NCBI GenBank assembly: GCA_003194525.1
Contig: NBIV01000238.1
Span: 1 to 64,000 of the forward strand
DNA length: 64,000 bases
Origin: Gracilariopsis chorda
Lineage: Eukaryota > Rhodophyta > Florideophyceae > Gracilariales > Gracilariaceae
Direction of reading: 5' to 3'
Part shown: positions 42,413 through 53,822 of the stretch, one piece after another
Layout of the letters: the number at the start of each line of letters is the position of its first letter
Position numbering within the stretch: the first letter of the stretch is position 1
Notes under the pieces: generated by a model
Databases searched by the model: none
What the model saw: the letters and a program-made list of their open reading frames with translations, nothing else
Told to the model about the DNA's origin: nothing
Made by a program: the position numbers and the translations under genes

Positions 42413-45400
42413 ACCAATCCATGCTTAGCACGCAACAACAAAATGCAGATACCGCCGTCGATATCAGCATGCAGCCAGCAGAAGAGGGATAGTCGCACGT
42501 GGTTACGAAGGAACCCGAAGTGCCACAGTCAGTGCTCCTCACGCAGGTGCTGGGCCTCTCACTGAAGATGATCCTGGTGGGGGGCCAACCATGATGAGAA
42601 CTCTCGTCGTGGATCCGACTGGCCTGTACCAAGTGGAGTCTCAAGTACCGCGCTTGGTAGAAGGAACCGTAACAGAAGAGCACGCCGTAGTGACGGCTGC
42701 TGCTGCTGCTAATGCTGGAGATGGGGCGACTGCGAATGTCGCAAACAATGCGCAAGTGCAGTACTCCCTTCTAAAACCGGCATCCAAAATGGCAGAGAAA
42801 GGCACTTTCTCTCTGCTCTACGCGTACGGCGATCAGCACGAACCGTTTGACATCGGCGTGTTCCTGGAGGCAAAGAACTCAAAACACCAAAATTAAGGTC
42901 TCAGCTTCAACGAGTAGAAGCTCGGAAAGCTCACCTGGGCCGAGAATGCGAAGAGACGACTGTACTCAGACAACATCTTTCTGAACAGTGGACCGTTGAT
43001 GCAGATGTGGATGCTTCGCAACCACACAAACATTGAGAACATGCGACTGCGTTTCCGGGAAAGAGAACAACGGGCACGCATGTTACAAGAGCAAGAAATG
43101 GAGCAAGCACAACAGCAAACCGGTCACGGACCACAATCCCAGTTCGCGCAAATGGGACGCATCTTTTTGCACGATGACTCGGTCAACTCAGCAGCATACG
43201 GAAAGAACAAGCGCATGGGTGTACAGGCGATCGTGACGCGGAGAGGACGGCCTTCTCTGTCCATTACAATCAACATGAACATCTGGCGAGAGAACATCCA
43301 GCGCCTGGGGATGGAAACCACGAATCGTGGCTCATTGACAGCACAGAGTAACTGCCCTCTACCATTTGACCGACCGAATCTGATTGCGAGGGTGTACAAC
43401 CAGTACGCAAACGACTTCATGGAGTACTTGGAGAAGAACTCGGAGCACATCTTGCGAATGAAGTGCCTAGGGCCTGCATCAAAGCTCGAGTTTCAAGGGC
43501 GCAATGTGCCTCATCACCACATGCTCGTGTGGCTCGAAAAAGGCGTGCTTGAAAACGTTGATGTGATCCACGAGCATATTTGTGCAGAAATTCTCCTTCC
43601 AGGCGAAGAAGACGCGTTGTATGCCCTCATTTGTTCCATGCACAGGCACCGCCACTCCACCTATTGCCGGAATCGCGCTGGGCGGTGCACGTTTGGATAC
43701 GACAGCAACACGATTGTGCCGAAGACGTATATTGTAGAAGGCACGAATCGCGTGATTTAACGCAGAAGAAGGCAAGAGGACCTCAACATTGTGCCGTACA
43801 ACCCAATTCTGACCAAGAGGTACCGCTCTCATATGAACGTAGAACGCACGCAAGGAGGGGGCGCAGTGGCTTATCTGATGAAGTACGCGTTTAAGCATCT
43901 CAAAGCTCTGGAAGTAGTGCTCAAATATGAGTGGTGCTAATGAGACAGGCACACAAAACGAGCAGCAACAAGAGCCACAGGTGCAGAACGACATTCGTGC
44001 ATACATGCAAGCGCGTGTGGTGGGCGCCGTCAAAACAGCTTATAGAATTTTCGAGTTTCGACATGTTTTCATCGTACCAAAAGCAGAGCGACTGGCCATT
44101 CACTTGGAAGGAGAGCATAAATTTCTGCTTAGAGGTCCAAACAAGCTCTTTTCTGCATCACAGCCGTGTAAGCTGGAGAGATACTTTGCAAGCCCCGAAA
44201 CATACGCGAACCTCGACTACCTTTCGTACTTTGAAAAAGTGCGATTGTATCGCACGCTTACTGCCCGCGTGCTTAACCAATACGACAGAGACAGCACTCA
44301 GGTGCCCACAGACGACTGCAATCCACCCATGTACGTGGTAGAGCGCACGGATGGCGAGCAGTGCGACGCAAGGATCAGAGGTGTTTCACTGTCGGAAATT
44401 GAGCTCTTTGCTCTGCGCTTGCTGCTCATGAATCACGGCTCGTGCTCTTATGAAGACGCAAGGACTTTCAACAGACAGCAATTTGGAATGTATCGTGAAA
44501 CTGCAATTGTAAGTGGACTGCTCGCGGACGGATCCGAGTTTGATATTGCATTTCAAGAAGCAGTGCAGATCTACAGCACGCCCTCCGAGCTCCGACGTCT
44601 GGTTGTCACACTATACCAACAAGGCGCAGACCCAGAGAAAATGGCCGTCGAAAACTGGGAGGCACTATGTAGCGACATACATACAGGAGATGAGCACCAA
44701 CGAAAGCAAGAAATGTACCAACGTGTGGTGGAGATCTCAGACCGGCACGGAGGACGACTGCTTTGCGATCACAGCTTCTTCTTGCAACAACTACAGCAGG
44801 ATCATACAACATTGACTGAGGCGAATCGAGCTACAACAACTCCAGACGCGCGAATGGTGCGAAATTCGTCAACTTTGCAGTCAATGTACGCCACCTTAAA
44901 AACTCGCCAAAGACAAGTCATTGACACCGTCATTGCCACATTGCAACATGTACAGGCGCTGCAGGAGCGAAAAAGCACTCCTGGATACGTGTTATTTGTG
45001 CAAGGATCCGCAGGAACCGGAAAGACATACGTGCTCAACCTCCTTCGTGATATCGCAGAGTCGGAAGGAATGCTCGCCAAAATGACTGCTACAACAGGCA
45101 TTGCAGCTTGGTGGTACGAAGGTGGCCGCACTTTGCATAGCCTGCTCGGACTGGGTGTAGCTGATAGGGACAGCACAAGCAGCAATACAGCCATGTTGTC
45201 AATGTACGGTCCCTGATCGCAACTTGCAGAACTGCTACGTGAAATACAACTGCTCGTCTTGGATGAGGCATCCATGCTGTCACGAAAGCTTTTCGAACTC
45301 AGAGATGCGTTGCTCAAAGATCTTCGCTGCACTGGAATGGAAAACGCGCCTCCATTTGGGGGCTTGACCATCGTTCTATCCAACGACTACTTTCAGCTGC

Positions 45401-46401
45401 TTCCAGTGGTGCCGCAGGTGTACATGGAGGCCGAGACAAGTGGAAATGTGAGACAAGCGTACACAAACATTCTCAACGAATTGCCGAGGAAGAGTGATCT
45501 ATGGACATTGTGCTCGTTTCAAGTGCTGTATCTTACCGAACAAGTACGCCAAGCCGATGATCCGGCATTTGCATCGCTGTTACGTTCCATTTCACGCAAC
45601 ATAATATCCAACAACGCTCCACTACCACTAAGATCTACCGGTGGCATGCAAACCGCTTACCAATTCCTGTGGAAGTGGCTCAAAACACGACGCAAGGGGG
45701 ATATGGATCTCAGCAAAATGCTCATTGCATCCACAAACAAAATGGTCGACGAATATAATGCGGCAGCGCTAGATCTGTTTCCTGGTGAGCACTTCACTAT
45801 TCCATCAGCGACAAACATGCAACCTGATTGTGGACAGAACCCAGATTCTGATATTGCCAGTACTATCGTTCCTGAGTTTGCATATCACTATATGCCTACT
45901 GGATTACCACCTCATAACTTGGACTTGAAGATCGGTGTGCCAGTTATGGTAATTGGGAACGTTTTGCATCCCGCTGTGGTCAACGGAAAGCTGTTTTTAA
46001 TCGTGATTATTGATCATTGGACGATGCGCGCGTCTCGATTCGACCAAAACGGACAGGTGCTGGAACGACAGCTCCTGCATCGAATCGACTTCCATTTTTC
46101 TTTTGTTCACATTCGCATGCTTCGAAGGCAGTTCCCTATTCGTCTCACGTTTGCAGCTAACGTTCAGAAAGGACAGAGAAAGACGTTGGATGGCTTGTTT
46201 ATGGATGTGCAATCCAAATTCTGCTGCACCGGTCAGCTGTATGTCGCATTTTCGTGCGTTCTAAGGAACGACCATGTGCTACTCCTTCATGTCCCGCAGC
46301 TTATATCCGTGAATGCGCACACCATTCGCCCCATGCCTGTGGCCATTGCCATCCCAGTTCTGCCTGACGCCATTCCGTTTTGCATCCCTCCACAACCATA
46401 A
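42413..46401 (+). pseudogene. Helitron copy B protein, Rep and PIF1-type helicase part
   Basis: Continues the Helitron protein after element 2. The Helitron-like N-terminal domain includes LHDDSVNSAAYGKNKRMGVQA and FSLLYAYGDQHEPFDIG. The HUH motif is in FQGRNVPHHHMLVWLEKG (near 43490). A Cys/His segment (HSTYCRNRAGRCTFGYD) and the tyrosine region (TKRYRSHMNVERTQGGGAVAYLMKYAFK, near 43815-43895) follow. The helicase has Walker A QGSAGTGKTYVLNLL (near 45005), TTGIAAWWYEGGRTLHSLLG, Walker B LLVLDEASML, LSNDYFQLLPVVP, LTEQVRQADDPAF and motif VI-like GQLYVAFSCVLRNDHV. In-frame stops occur (TAA at 43758, TGA at 45214 where copy A has CGA) and the block between 43758 and 43927 is displaced, so it is not intact, though much less decayed than copy A. 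Role: nicking and strand transfer by Rep, unwinding by the helicase. Confidence 0.85.
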
Positions 46402-46548
46402 TCATATTTTTTGCGTTCTTCATTCATTGAATTAAACTACTTGCTTTTCTGTTTTTGCTTTCTACACCCTTTTTTTCTTCTCACCACTGTTTATCACTCC
46501 TCTACTGTGGCGCGCAGCGCCGCCGCGGCCGAAGGCCTCTTCGTCTTG
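46402..46548 (+). other. Helitron copy B 3' untranslated end with terminal hairpin
   Basis: Matches copy A 3' end (shared TTGCGTTCTTCATTCATTGA and CACCACTGTTTAT). It ends in the hairpin GGCCGAAGGCC (46527-46537) and CTTCGTCTTG. The end differs from the classic CTRR Helitron terminus. Confidence 0.65.
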
Positions 46549-47078
46549 TCTTCATTCTATACATTCACAAGAGTATGATGGGGTAAATGTTGATTAAATG
46601 GAGGCGTTGCGCCAATTTGCAAGCTCGCACCCCTCCTCCAGCGTGTCCAAAAACCTCTTTTGTCGCAACGCCATCCTGGCATTCAAAAAATTCACCAGCA
46701 GCAGCAGCATCAGAAGCAGCAGCAAAGCTCAAATCTTAATGGCTGCTGGTCTATGTTGACTGCGGCTGCTGCGAAGTGGCTGTCATTGCATTAGTGTGAG
46801 CCAACGCGCTGCATAATGGCTGAAACTGCAGTCATTTTGGCTGGGTTAGCCCATTACAGTGTACTGTACTCTACACATACATCTGCAGTGCACGCACATC
46901 ACAATGACGCGGGCGCTCAATTGCAACTCTAATCGATATTCAATCTCGGTGCTGCGGCCTTATTAATTTGCAAGTCGTTTGCAAGCGATACGGAGCTGAA
47001 ACAGCTTGCAGATTCCCCAAATATACCCTTATTCAGCGGCGTGTAGCGGTGCCCGCGGCCGAAAGCCACTTCTACCTG
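46549..47078 (+). mobile_element. Non-autonomous Helitron, plus strand
   Basis: The 5' end CATTCTATACATTCACAAG is near 46553. The subterminal repeat GGAGGCGTTGCGCC (46600s) pairs with GTCGCAACGCC about 70 bp on. CAG-rich tracts follow, and the 3' hairpin GGCCGAAAGCC (47057-47067) ends near 47078 against the copia LTR right piece. No coding capacity. Similar in layout to 63250-63886. Confidence 0.65.
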
Positions 47079-47400
47079 TCGTAAAGTATATGTATTATCA
47101 AGAAGATTGCTGAAAATGCTCACCCACTGAACCCAGGATCCTGAAATGCTCAAATGCAACCCGTGAACCACGCGAACAATGCTAAAACCGAATAAATAAT
47201 AGCTCATGGATGTTGAGCATCCAATAGACCCAAACAAGCAGTATAACAGAAATTGTTGCTAAAAAAAATAGAAGGGAAATGAGCAAGAAAAACGAACTGG
47301 CAGAAGACTTAACGTTTTGCAAGCATTGAGCTTTTTTCTGTGCCTGTAGAGTGGAACTGTGCCTTATGGGTTTTTTAGTTATCCACTAAATGTCTGGCCA
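47079..47400 (+). repeat. 3' LTR of the copia element, right piece
   Basis: Matches 12513-12837 of the 5' LTR over its whole length (shared CGTAAAGTATATGTA, CACGCGAACAAT, AACAAGCAGTATAA, TGTGCCTGTAGAGT) and ends TCTGGCCA. It begins exactly where the Helitron block ends, so the block lies inside this LTR. Confidence 0.75.
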
Positions 47401-49362
47401 GGATTTTTTCATAGGTATACATTGCAAAGAACCTGGCAACGTCAGGCTGCCACATGATTTTTTGTTGTTTCTGTTGCCCATTTTGATTCTTGGTAAGTGT
47501 CCAAATTAACACTTTTCAGGGTGGAACAGCTCGCGAATTTGCAATAAATGTTTGTCAGAACGCAATGGTTGCGCGTTATGGAGGTGGAATGTTTGTGAAA
47601 GTATGACATACCACACAAACCCTGAACCAAAAGAACCCGAACTGGATACGAAAAGTAGTCAATGTGAACGAGAGAGTAAACTGCGAGAATTAGGTAATGA
47701 TCATGTCAAAACCGATTCCATGCCGCTAGTTCCAGTCTCATTCTGCACCGCACGTGACTGGGGTGAGCTGCAAAAAAGATTTTTTAACGTCAAAGTCGTT
47801 TGAGAGCGATATTGTCTAAGGGCATATTTGTGACTGATTATTATGCCACATGGGGCAGTCATTTGTATATACTAGTCCAAATTTGTAGTCAAACGCCGTC
47901 AATAATAATCAGAAAATAGGATGTTAACTACTTCCTCTGTCAACGTAGTCAGTCACATTCCGCATTATGGCAATATATTCAGTCAAAAATATATATACAT
48001 AGAGCATTTTCATCAAAGACCCAATTACCTAAATATTAGGTTCCAATCCCAGAACACATCTCTATCAAGTCCCAAAAACCTAATTCTTTTAGATTGCGAC
48101 CTAAACTTTAAGCTATTCTGAACAGAATTTAGCCGGAAGTTTAGATTGCAACTAAAACTGAAAGATCAATCGCGTTGCGCCAAGTGTTTTTCAAGTATGC
48201 CAATGGGCACTGGTTGTACTTCGCGCCATTTTGAGACCAGAATAATGACTTCCACATACCTTTGCAACTGAATTTGTCAACAGTTGTCTCGCGAAGTCCG
48301 GGCCTCGATTGTCGCAGTTCGAAAGATGGACAGCTCATGAGGTCCCAACTTCACTCCTGATGGAGATCTAGCTCTTTGCAGAGCATGGATCTCTGCAAAG
48401 AGTTTTAGCTTAAGACTGCAAGTCAAAAGGGTCGCTTGCATAATCTCCGTTCATGAAACTGTTTCTGGCGACATTTTTGGCTTTGGCTATCGCTGATAGA
48501 TGCCAGATGTGAAGTCAAACCAAATTTAGAAATTTGGCAAGTTTGGGATACGCTCTTAGGTCTCTTGATAGAGATCCTCTTATGTCTCATTCCTGAGGAA
48601 TGAGTTCCGTAGCAGAAAGCAGAATCGATATCTCACGTAGGCGATTAGCAACCCGTGGATTTGGCCAATGAGAATTATCAAATGTATTCTGCTATGTACT
48701 TGATGAGCAGTTCATACCTGCTGACGCTGGTTCTCCTCATGATGGCACCGTGCTTCTATTGTACTGCAATTAAAAGCCATCTCGATTTGACTAGTACCCT
48801 TGGTAAAATGTTCACGACTGCTATAGTTCAGTTTGTAGTTACGTATGTCTGCTTCCGAAATGTCCCGTTCTGGCCCCTCGATATAACCGGGAGTTTTGGA
48901 GAATAGGACACTGGCCGTCTGATGAAAAGGCGTAAAGCTTTCTGCTGGAAGCGGTCACTTGCTCAACGAGCAATGATGTGCCCATTAAGGGTTTCCTTCT
49001 CTTGTTTGTGTTGTGTTGCACTGGTTGAAACCTTCCGCTCCAAAGACTATGGATCGGTGACTCTAGAAAAACGCGGCGAAAGAACACAGCCCATACATCG
49101 TTTATGAAGTAACCATCAATTGGTAGTAGCACCGCCATCCTCCTTGCGTGCAGAAGTGATCAATGTCGTAATGTATCTTAGATACACTCATGCTGTGGTC
49201 GTACCAACTCTTTGTTACTCAATGTTCTATTACATTAGATAATGTGTAGCGAACACGAGACACAAGGTTTTGATCTTGAACAACAAGACCTTTCTCCTTC
49301 ATCAGCACATTTCCAAATATCAGGCGTTGAAGTTCGGAGCGTGGCATTTACTGAGAGAGAAT
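47401..49362. other. Non-coding or unassigned stretch
   Basis: No gene supported. Short ORFs at 47552-47803, 48655-48906 and 48839-49138 lack recognisable domains; the second has a hydrophobic stretch. Two perfect short hairpins occur (see separate entries). Confidence 0.45.
48372..48402. repeat. Perfect 12-bp hairpin
   Basis: CTCTTTGCAGAG (48372-48383), 7-base loop, CTCTGCAAAGAG (48391-48402). It is close to further short inverted repeats near 48557-48605 (for example CTCATTCC and GGAATGAG). Could be a regulatory RNA structure or a small inverted-repeat element; nothing else supports either. Confidence 0.6.
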
Positions 49363-50136
49363 TCATTTTCCTTTGATGTTGGAACCAAGTGCAACCTCTC
49401 GACCAACCACAAGATGTGCGGTACAAGTCGACACAAAGAAAGCCAGCCATAACGTGTATCCCACAAGAACATCTTGTTCCTCCTTGTCCAACACTCGTTC
49501 ACCGTTGCTGGGATACCAGGGTAGTAATATCAACATCATAAAGATTCGCATTGTGCCAACAGCAAACCCGGTAGCCAAAAATTGCCATGCCCAGTACTTG
49601 TGAAGAGCGACAAGCCTGCGTTTCGCGTACCCATATGCCTTGGCCGCTGATATGAACCACCATACAGTTAACACCAATGTGGCAGCCCGAAATGTGAAGA
49701 ACTTGCTTGGATTCCTAAAATCAATGTAGAACTGCTCTTCCCCCAGAATCTGCTCACCAGTCACGAACATCATTATATACCCAAATGTCATATACAAACT
49801 AAGCAGCAAAACCCCTCTTCCAGCAACACGATGAAGCCACAGCCATTTACGGCGAATGAGCGAAGAAGTCTGCCAGAAAGACAGAAACAACCAGATTGGC
49901 ACGGGCCACACATGGTATCCTAACCAGTTTGATAGCTTCATGCGCTCAATGTCGAGCCGCATTAACCGTTGCGTCATTCTCACATCGCTTTTTGCGAGTT
50001 GTTGCGCAACCAGTTGTGCAATCGAGAGATTTGTAAGTTGGAAGTAGAGAACTTCGTATGTGTTCGCGAGAAGGATGAGGGAGCAAACAAGCATAAAGGC
50101 GCGACTCAGAACATAGCCAGGGGGAACGGTCGGCAT
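49363..50136 (-). CDS. Multi-pass membrane protein, DUF2306-like, host gene
   Basis: 257 residues from the ATG at 50136; the frame stays open further upstream (to 50208) but without another ATG. About six or seven hydrophobic segments are visible: the first just after the start (AFMLVCSLILLANTY), then HVWPVPIWLFLSFWQ, GVLLLSLYMTFGYIMMFV, FRAATLVLTVWWFISAA, FLATGFAVGTMRIFMMLILL and YTLWLAFFVSTCTAHLVV. The pattern WLWLHRVAGRGVLL followed by a late basic-HK-W motif (RRLVALHKYWAWQF) resembles the DUF2306 family of predicted membrane proteins, where paired His residues could bind haem or metal. Function is unknown. The frame is intact, without visible introns, and base composition is close to the surrounding unique DNA. 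It is the best host gene in the window. Stop TGA at 49363-49365. Confidence 0.75.
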   Translation of the reverse strand: MPTVPPGYVLSRAFMLVCSLILLANTYEVLYFQLTNLSIAQLVAQQLAKSDVRMTQRLMRLDIERMKLSNWLGYHVWPVPIWLFLSFWQTSSLIRRKWLWLHRVAGRGVLLLSLYMTFGYIMMFVTGEQILGEEQFYIDFRNPSKFFTFRAATLVLTVWWFISAAKAYGYAKRRLVALHKYWAWQFLATGFAVGTMRIFMMLILLPWYPSNGERVLDKEEQDVLVGYTLWLAFFVSTCTAHLVVGREVALGSNIKGK

Positions 50137-50208
50137 GGTGCGATTTGCACGGGAGATGGGGGAGATGCGACTGGACCTAAAGATGAGGCAGCTCCTTATC
50201 TGAAGCAA

Positions 50209-53200
50209 GGCTTTTCCAGGAGTCAGTGGCCATTTAAAACGTAGCGCTTATCATTTCTCGCCCGAATTTATGGTGATCAAGCTCAGCCATGACGCTACGA
50301 CATGGCAGCTGCTACTAGAGCTCTACCATATGACAAGAGCCTCATAAATGCAAAACAAAACTAAAAAACATGGCACGTTTTCAAGAACACATTAACGCTC
50401 TCAAGTGTAAAGGTAAAAGCTCTCCACGTTCACTCCCTTGTTTGTCTTATTTCTTGTTCTATTTTCGGTATCCCAATGGAATCTTGTTGTCCATGTCCGC
50501 ACCGTGAGTGACATTTTGTGCAAGCTATGTCCTCCATAAACACCGTCTTTGTTTACTCGTCCCAAAGACCCTGAAGCTAGCTAGAGCCAGAGAGCTCTGC
50601 AAAGCGTTTTGTATCTATGCTGCTGCCGAAGGTTTCGGCTGCACGAGAGCTTTCACTATCCTCTTTTATCATGAAAGGCATTGAAATTGTGCTGAGATTG
50701 TTGCAGTTGTTCATAAACCGCTTTGATGTTTTGCGTCATTCATACCCCAACATGCTTCGAAACAGTTTACTTCCGTCTCCTGGGATTATGTGCACTTTAT
50801 CAGTGTCAACGATGGGATTTCAAGGAACGTAGAAGATGATTTATTTTCGCACTGCAGTAGATGGGTTGCTAGATATCTCTGGCGGATGATGACTTGGCAT
50901 CCGCCAGCACAGGATACGAGGTTCTAGCTCTCGCTCTGCGACGGCGGCGATCGTTCTCCCTCGACAACCATCGCCGCCGGCACGTCTTCTGGGCGTTCTG
51001 CGTTCTTGCGATACGGTTTTCTTTTCCCGCCCTTCCCTCCCCGTAGGAGTAGTGAGGCCTTCTGGGACTCACTGAACGCATCAGGCTGTTGCCTTTTGGT
51101 GTAGCAGATAACATGGCTCTTGCTGCTCTGTGTCTCCTACAATAACCAAACAACAAAGATCTAGCATTGAGCTGTGAGGAAGAAGGACAATAGTACACTC
51201 AAATGTTCGCCGATGACACCGTAGATAATTGATTTTAGCAACGTCCATGTATATCTTTAGGATTGTGGCCGAATCGAGCCGGCCTGCCTGCTCTCCTTTC
51301 GCGTCAAATGATTTATTCAGCTGATAACCTGGAACAGCTGAGAGAATGTTATTAATTATCAAAGAGCACTGAGAGGTGCAAATTACCAGGCAAACTGTGA
51401 TTATATACGGAGAAGGAGCGTACTCCTATGATTACGTGGCAGCACCTTTACTATCAGAGAATAGAAGAGATCAATCTCTATGTAGGTGTACGAGGACCAG
51501 ACGCTTTCAATGATAATAGAGATCAGGAACAACGAACTTACAACTATCAACACTATCATCGTATTATTCACTACGGTCTATATACGACTTTAGTCTATCT
51601 ACCGCTTCAACATCTCCTTTGAGAGCCGGGCCCTCACGTTATTCCTTACCCTATACCTAGCTTCTAGGGGCCAGTACGTATAGGGTAGTGCTCGCCCAGG
51701 CTCATAGGGGACCGGGGTCGCACGATCGTTTTCTACTTGTAAACAGCCGGTACTCTGCTTTTCGATCAATTTTTGTACGGGTAATTCGACAAGCAACGGT
51801 TTTTACAGTAGACGTTAGCCATTCGGTTTCCGTGCTCCGATTTGCTTTAGCCCACCGTCTACACAATCATCTCGATGATTTCAGCTGCTCGTTTATAGCT
51901 TGAAAGAGAGAAACACATTTCCTTCCAGGTGGTATGGTATCGTTCACTCGTTTCTCTATGATCTGAGAAGAGTATGGATTCGTTCGTCACTTTTTCCGTG
52001 CTTTTTGCCGTAGAAGACGTCATCGCAGTACTCCTTGTAGATTTAATGATTTGTGCATCCAGAATGATCTTAGCCAATTTCGAAACAAGATCCACGGCAA
52101 CATGGGAACCTGTCAGGTGCTAACACTTGACCTCAATATATATTTCGTATATATCTTGCCTCAAATCGTTGTGTGAACCTGTTCCAATTCGTATTGGGAT
52201 ATAATTCTAGAACTAATAACTCTTCAGATTCTTCTTATGCTTTTGCATGTCGAATATATGATCATATTCCCGAGTGTATTCTCTCTTAATTCATCAAAGG
52301 AATCGCCGTTCACAGTACCAACTCACGTTAACAGATACTGCTGGCAATAAGACGATAGTAAAGAGAAAACCACGACCTGGCCTGCATCCATTTGCAGCTT
52401 TGACGAGCTCTGCTTCGCGGCGTGCAATTGGCACAATGTTGAGGCCTGCATCAGCCAGTTGATGGGAGAATTGAAAAATAGATTGCGTCTGATACTCCAG
52501 TCGCCGAGGCTCAAGGACCAAACTTTTCACAAAAATCTCGTGCCAGAGAAAGAGGCATGGGGTAGAAGCGGTAGGAGTGTGCGAAGATGATATGAACTGA
52601 AGTGCAATCGTGTGTTTTAATGATGTAGCAACTAGCAAAAGGCTAAGTGGAGTTGCTTCGCTGCCGTCGCTATCTTAAAACGGTTGCAAACGTGACTGGC
52701 TTCAATGCGTTTGAAACGAAGGTGGCTAGAAATAAATCAAGGAAGGGAGGTCGTAACGGTCATCCTAAGTTCCCTTCTCACCATTTGTATTCACTAAAAT
52801 TCGCAGTTGAGGCCGGACGCTTGAGCTCCAAGATGACTTATATGTGCGGCTCACTGGTTCTATAAAAAGACGTAGAATGAAATAATATTGTACGTTCAAA
52901 TTGGAATACAATTAGGCCTCTAGTGCAGCGTTTGTAGTCTACGTATGTCAGGACCCTAGTATCCATTCGACAACAGACCTCAAAATGTGAACCTTGTTCG
53001 ATGTAGATCGATGTTTTTGGTGGAGCTAGCAAGGTTCAACAAACATACACTGAGCACAAAAGTCAATTCCTGAGCGAAATACTTTGAATCGTGCTGCGAC
53101 CAAACCTTCTAGAATCCACCCGTCGATAAGAGCTCACATGGTTCAGTGTGTTTTAGGTTCTACGCTGCTGCTTATTTTTCCATTTACACCTGTACTTCGC

Positions 53201-53467
53201 ATAAACGAGCTCCCGTCTTGTGTCACTCTCGAGCCACTGTATCGAGTGTCTGTGATGCGGTCCACCACCATTCGGATCACACAAACTATGAAGGCCCGCA
53301 AAGCGCATGAGAAATGCTATTGATATTAGAGTCAGCTAGGAAAGCTTTCCTTTCTGCGATGCTCGTAAATTGCTTTGCTTCATTTGAAATGTTGGCCTGG
53401 CAGACTTTTCAGCCGCAAACGTCTGTAAGGTTCTGTAGTGTATTTAAACGGCTGCAGCAAGTCCAAA
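50209..53467. other. Unassigned stretch
   Basis: No supported gene. 51370-51720 has a few features of an old LTR fragment (a GAGAGCCGGGCCCTCA palindromic stretch, repeated TATAGGG-like bases) but no partner copy in the window. Short ORFs (50617-50832, 50869-51198, 52294-52638) have no recognisable domains. Confidence 0.4.
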
Positions 53468-53820
53468 CTAGTAGCTCTTGGTGCCTTTTATGACGTACTC
53501 TGTGGTTACATGAAGCTCCGCATCAGAACTTCGGCGTTGCCGCTTGTTTTGTTGAGCGTACTGAATTTTCCAGCTCATTAATTCATTTTCGTTATCGGAC
53601 GCTGTGGGAAGAGCGAGCACCATTCCTCGTACTGCATTTGTGCATTCGTCTTCTTTAAGCATTGCCATACTTTCTTCCCGTTTAAAATCATCTGTTCTCA
53701 AACGTTTTGTTTCATACAGGCAAAGTGAATGCATACGATCAAGTCGTTGTATTTCAACGTGTAGCTGCATCAAATTGCCCTGTGTTGTTTCCAGGCGGTT
53801 ATGACTGCTGTGGAAGGTCA
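53468..53820 (-). pseudogene. Downstream part of a probable host gene interrupted by element 3
   Basis: An open minus-strand frame of at least 101 residues (through MQLHVEIQRLDRMHSLCLYE, KREESMAMLKEDECTNAV and KIQYAQQNKRQRRSSDAEL). It is predicted helical, with no family recognised. Upstream it runs open toward the insertion site of element 3. The first bases after the site (minus strand) read CTTCCACAG, a good 3' splice-acceptor sequence. The matching upstream part would lie on the other side of element 3 (58787-59098). No frame linking the two parts could be proven by eye, so the connection is an inference. Confidence 0.35.
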
Positions 53821-53822
53821 GT

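Larger units (their letters stand above)
28600..46548 (+). mobile_element. Helitron copy B, plus strand, interrupted by gypsy element 2
   Basis: The larger autonomous-type Helitron. The 5' end is near 28600 (CATTCTATACATTTCTCTCC), followed by the subterminal GC repeat and CAG runs, non-coding sequence with a tandem repeat (29231-29857), and then coding sequence. That starts at 29985, breaks at 31413 by insertion of element 2, and resumes at 42413. The 3' end is the hairpin GGCCGAAGGCC (46527-46537) with the terminus near 46548. Without the 11-kb insertion it would be about 7 kb, within the range of autonomous Helitrons. Confidence 0.75.
12385..47400 (+). mobile_element. Old Ty1/copia element, interrupted by DIRS-like and Helitron insertions
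   Basis: The outermost shell of a nested complex. A 5' LTR (12385-12837), gag (12827-13854), the integrase start (to about 14935), the integrase end with RT and RNase H (about 20090-22990), and a 3' LTR in two pieces (23037-23134 and 47079-47400) are all on the plus strand in the right order. Integrase before RT and the RT motif DIKGASLQRGPITRDIFVRPP-like, centred near 21500, indicate Ty1/copia. The integrase is interrupted by a tyrosine-recombinase retroelement, and the 3' LTR by a 24-kb Helitron block. LTR pieces differ visibly at many sites, and the coding parts carry many breaks, so this is the oldest element of the nest. Confidence 0.75.

Noticed and set aside
48655-49138. Small membrane protein or transposase fragment
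   Set aside because: Opposing short ORFs with no recognisable motif; hydrophobicity alone is not enough.
51370-51720. Solo LTR
   Set aside because: Palindromic and LTR-like bases were seen, but no second copy, no target duplication and no TG...CA pair could be fixed.
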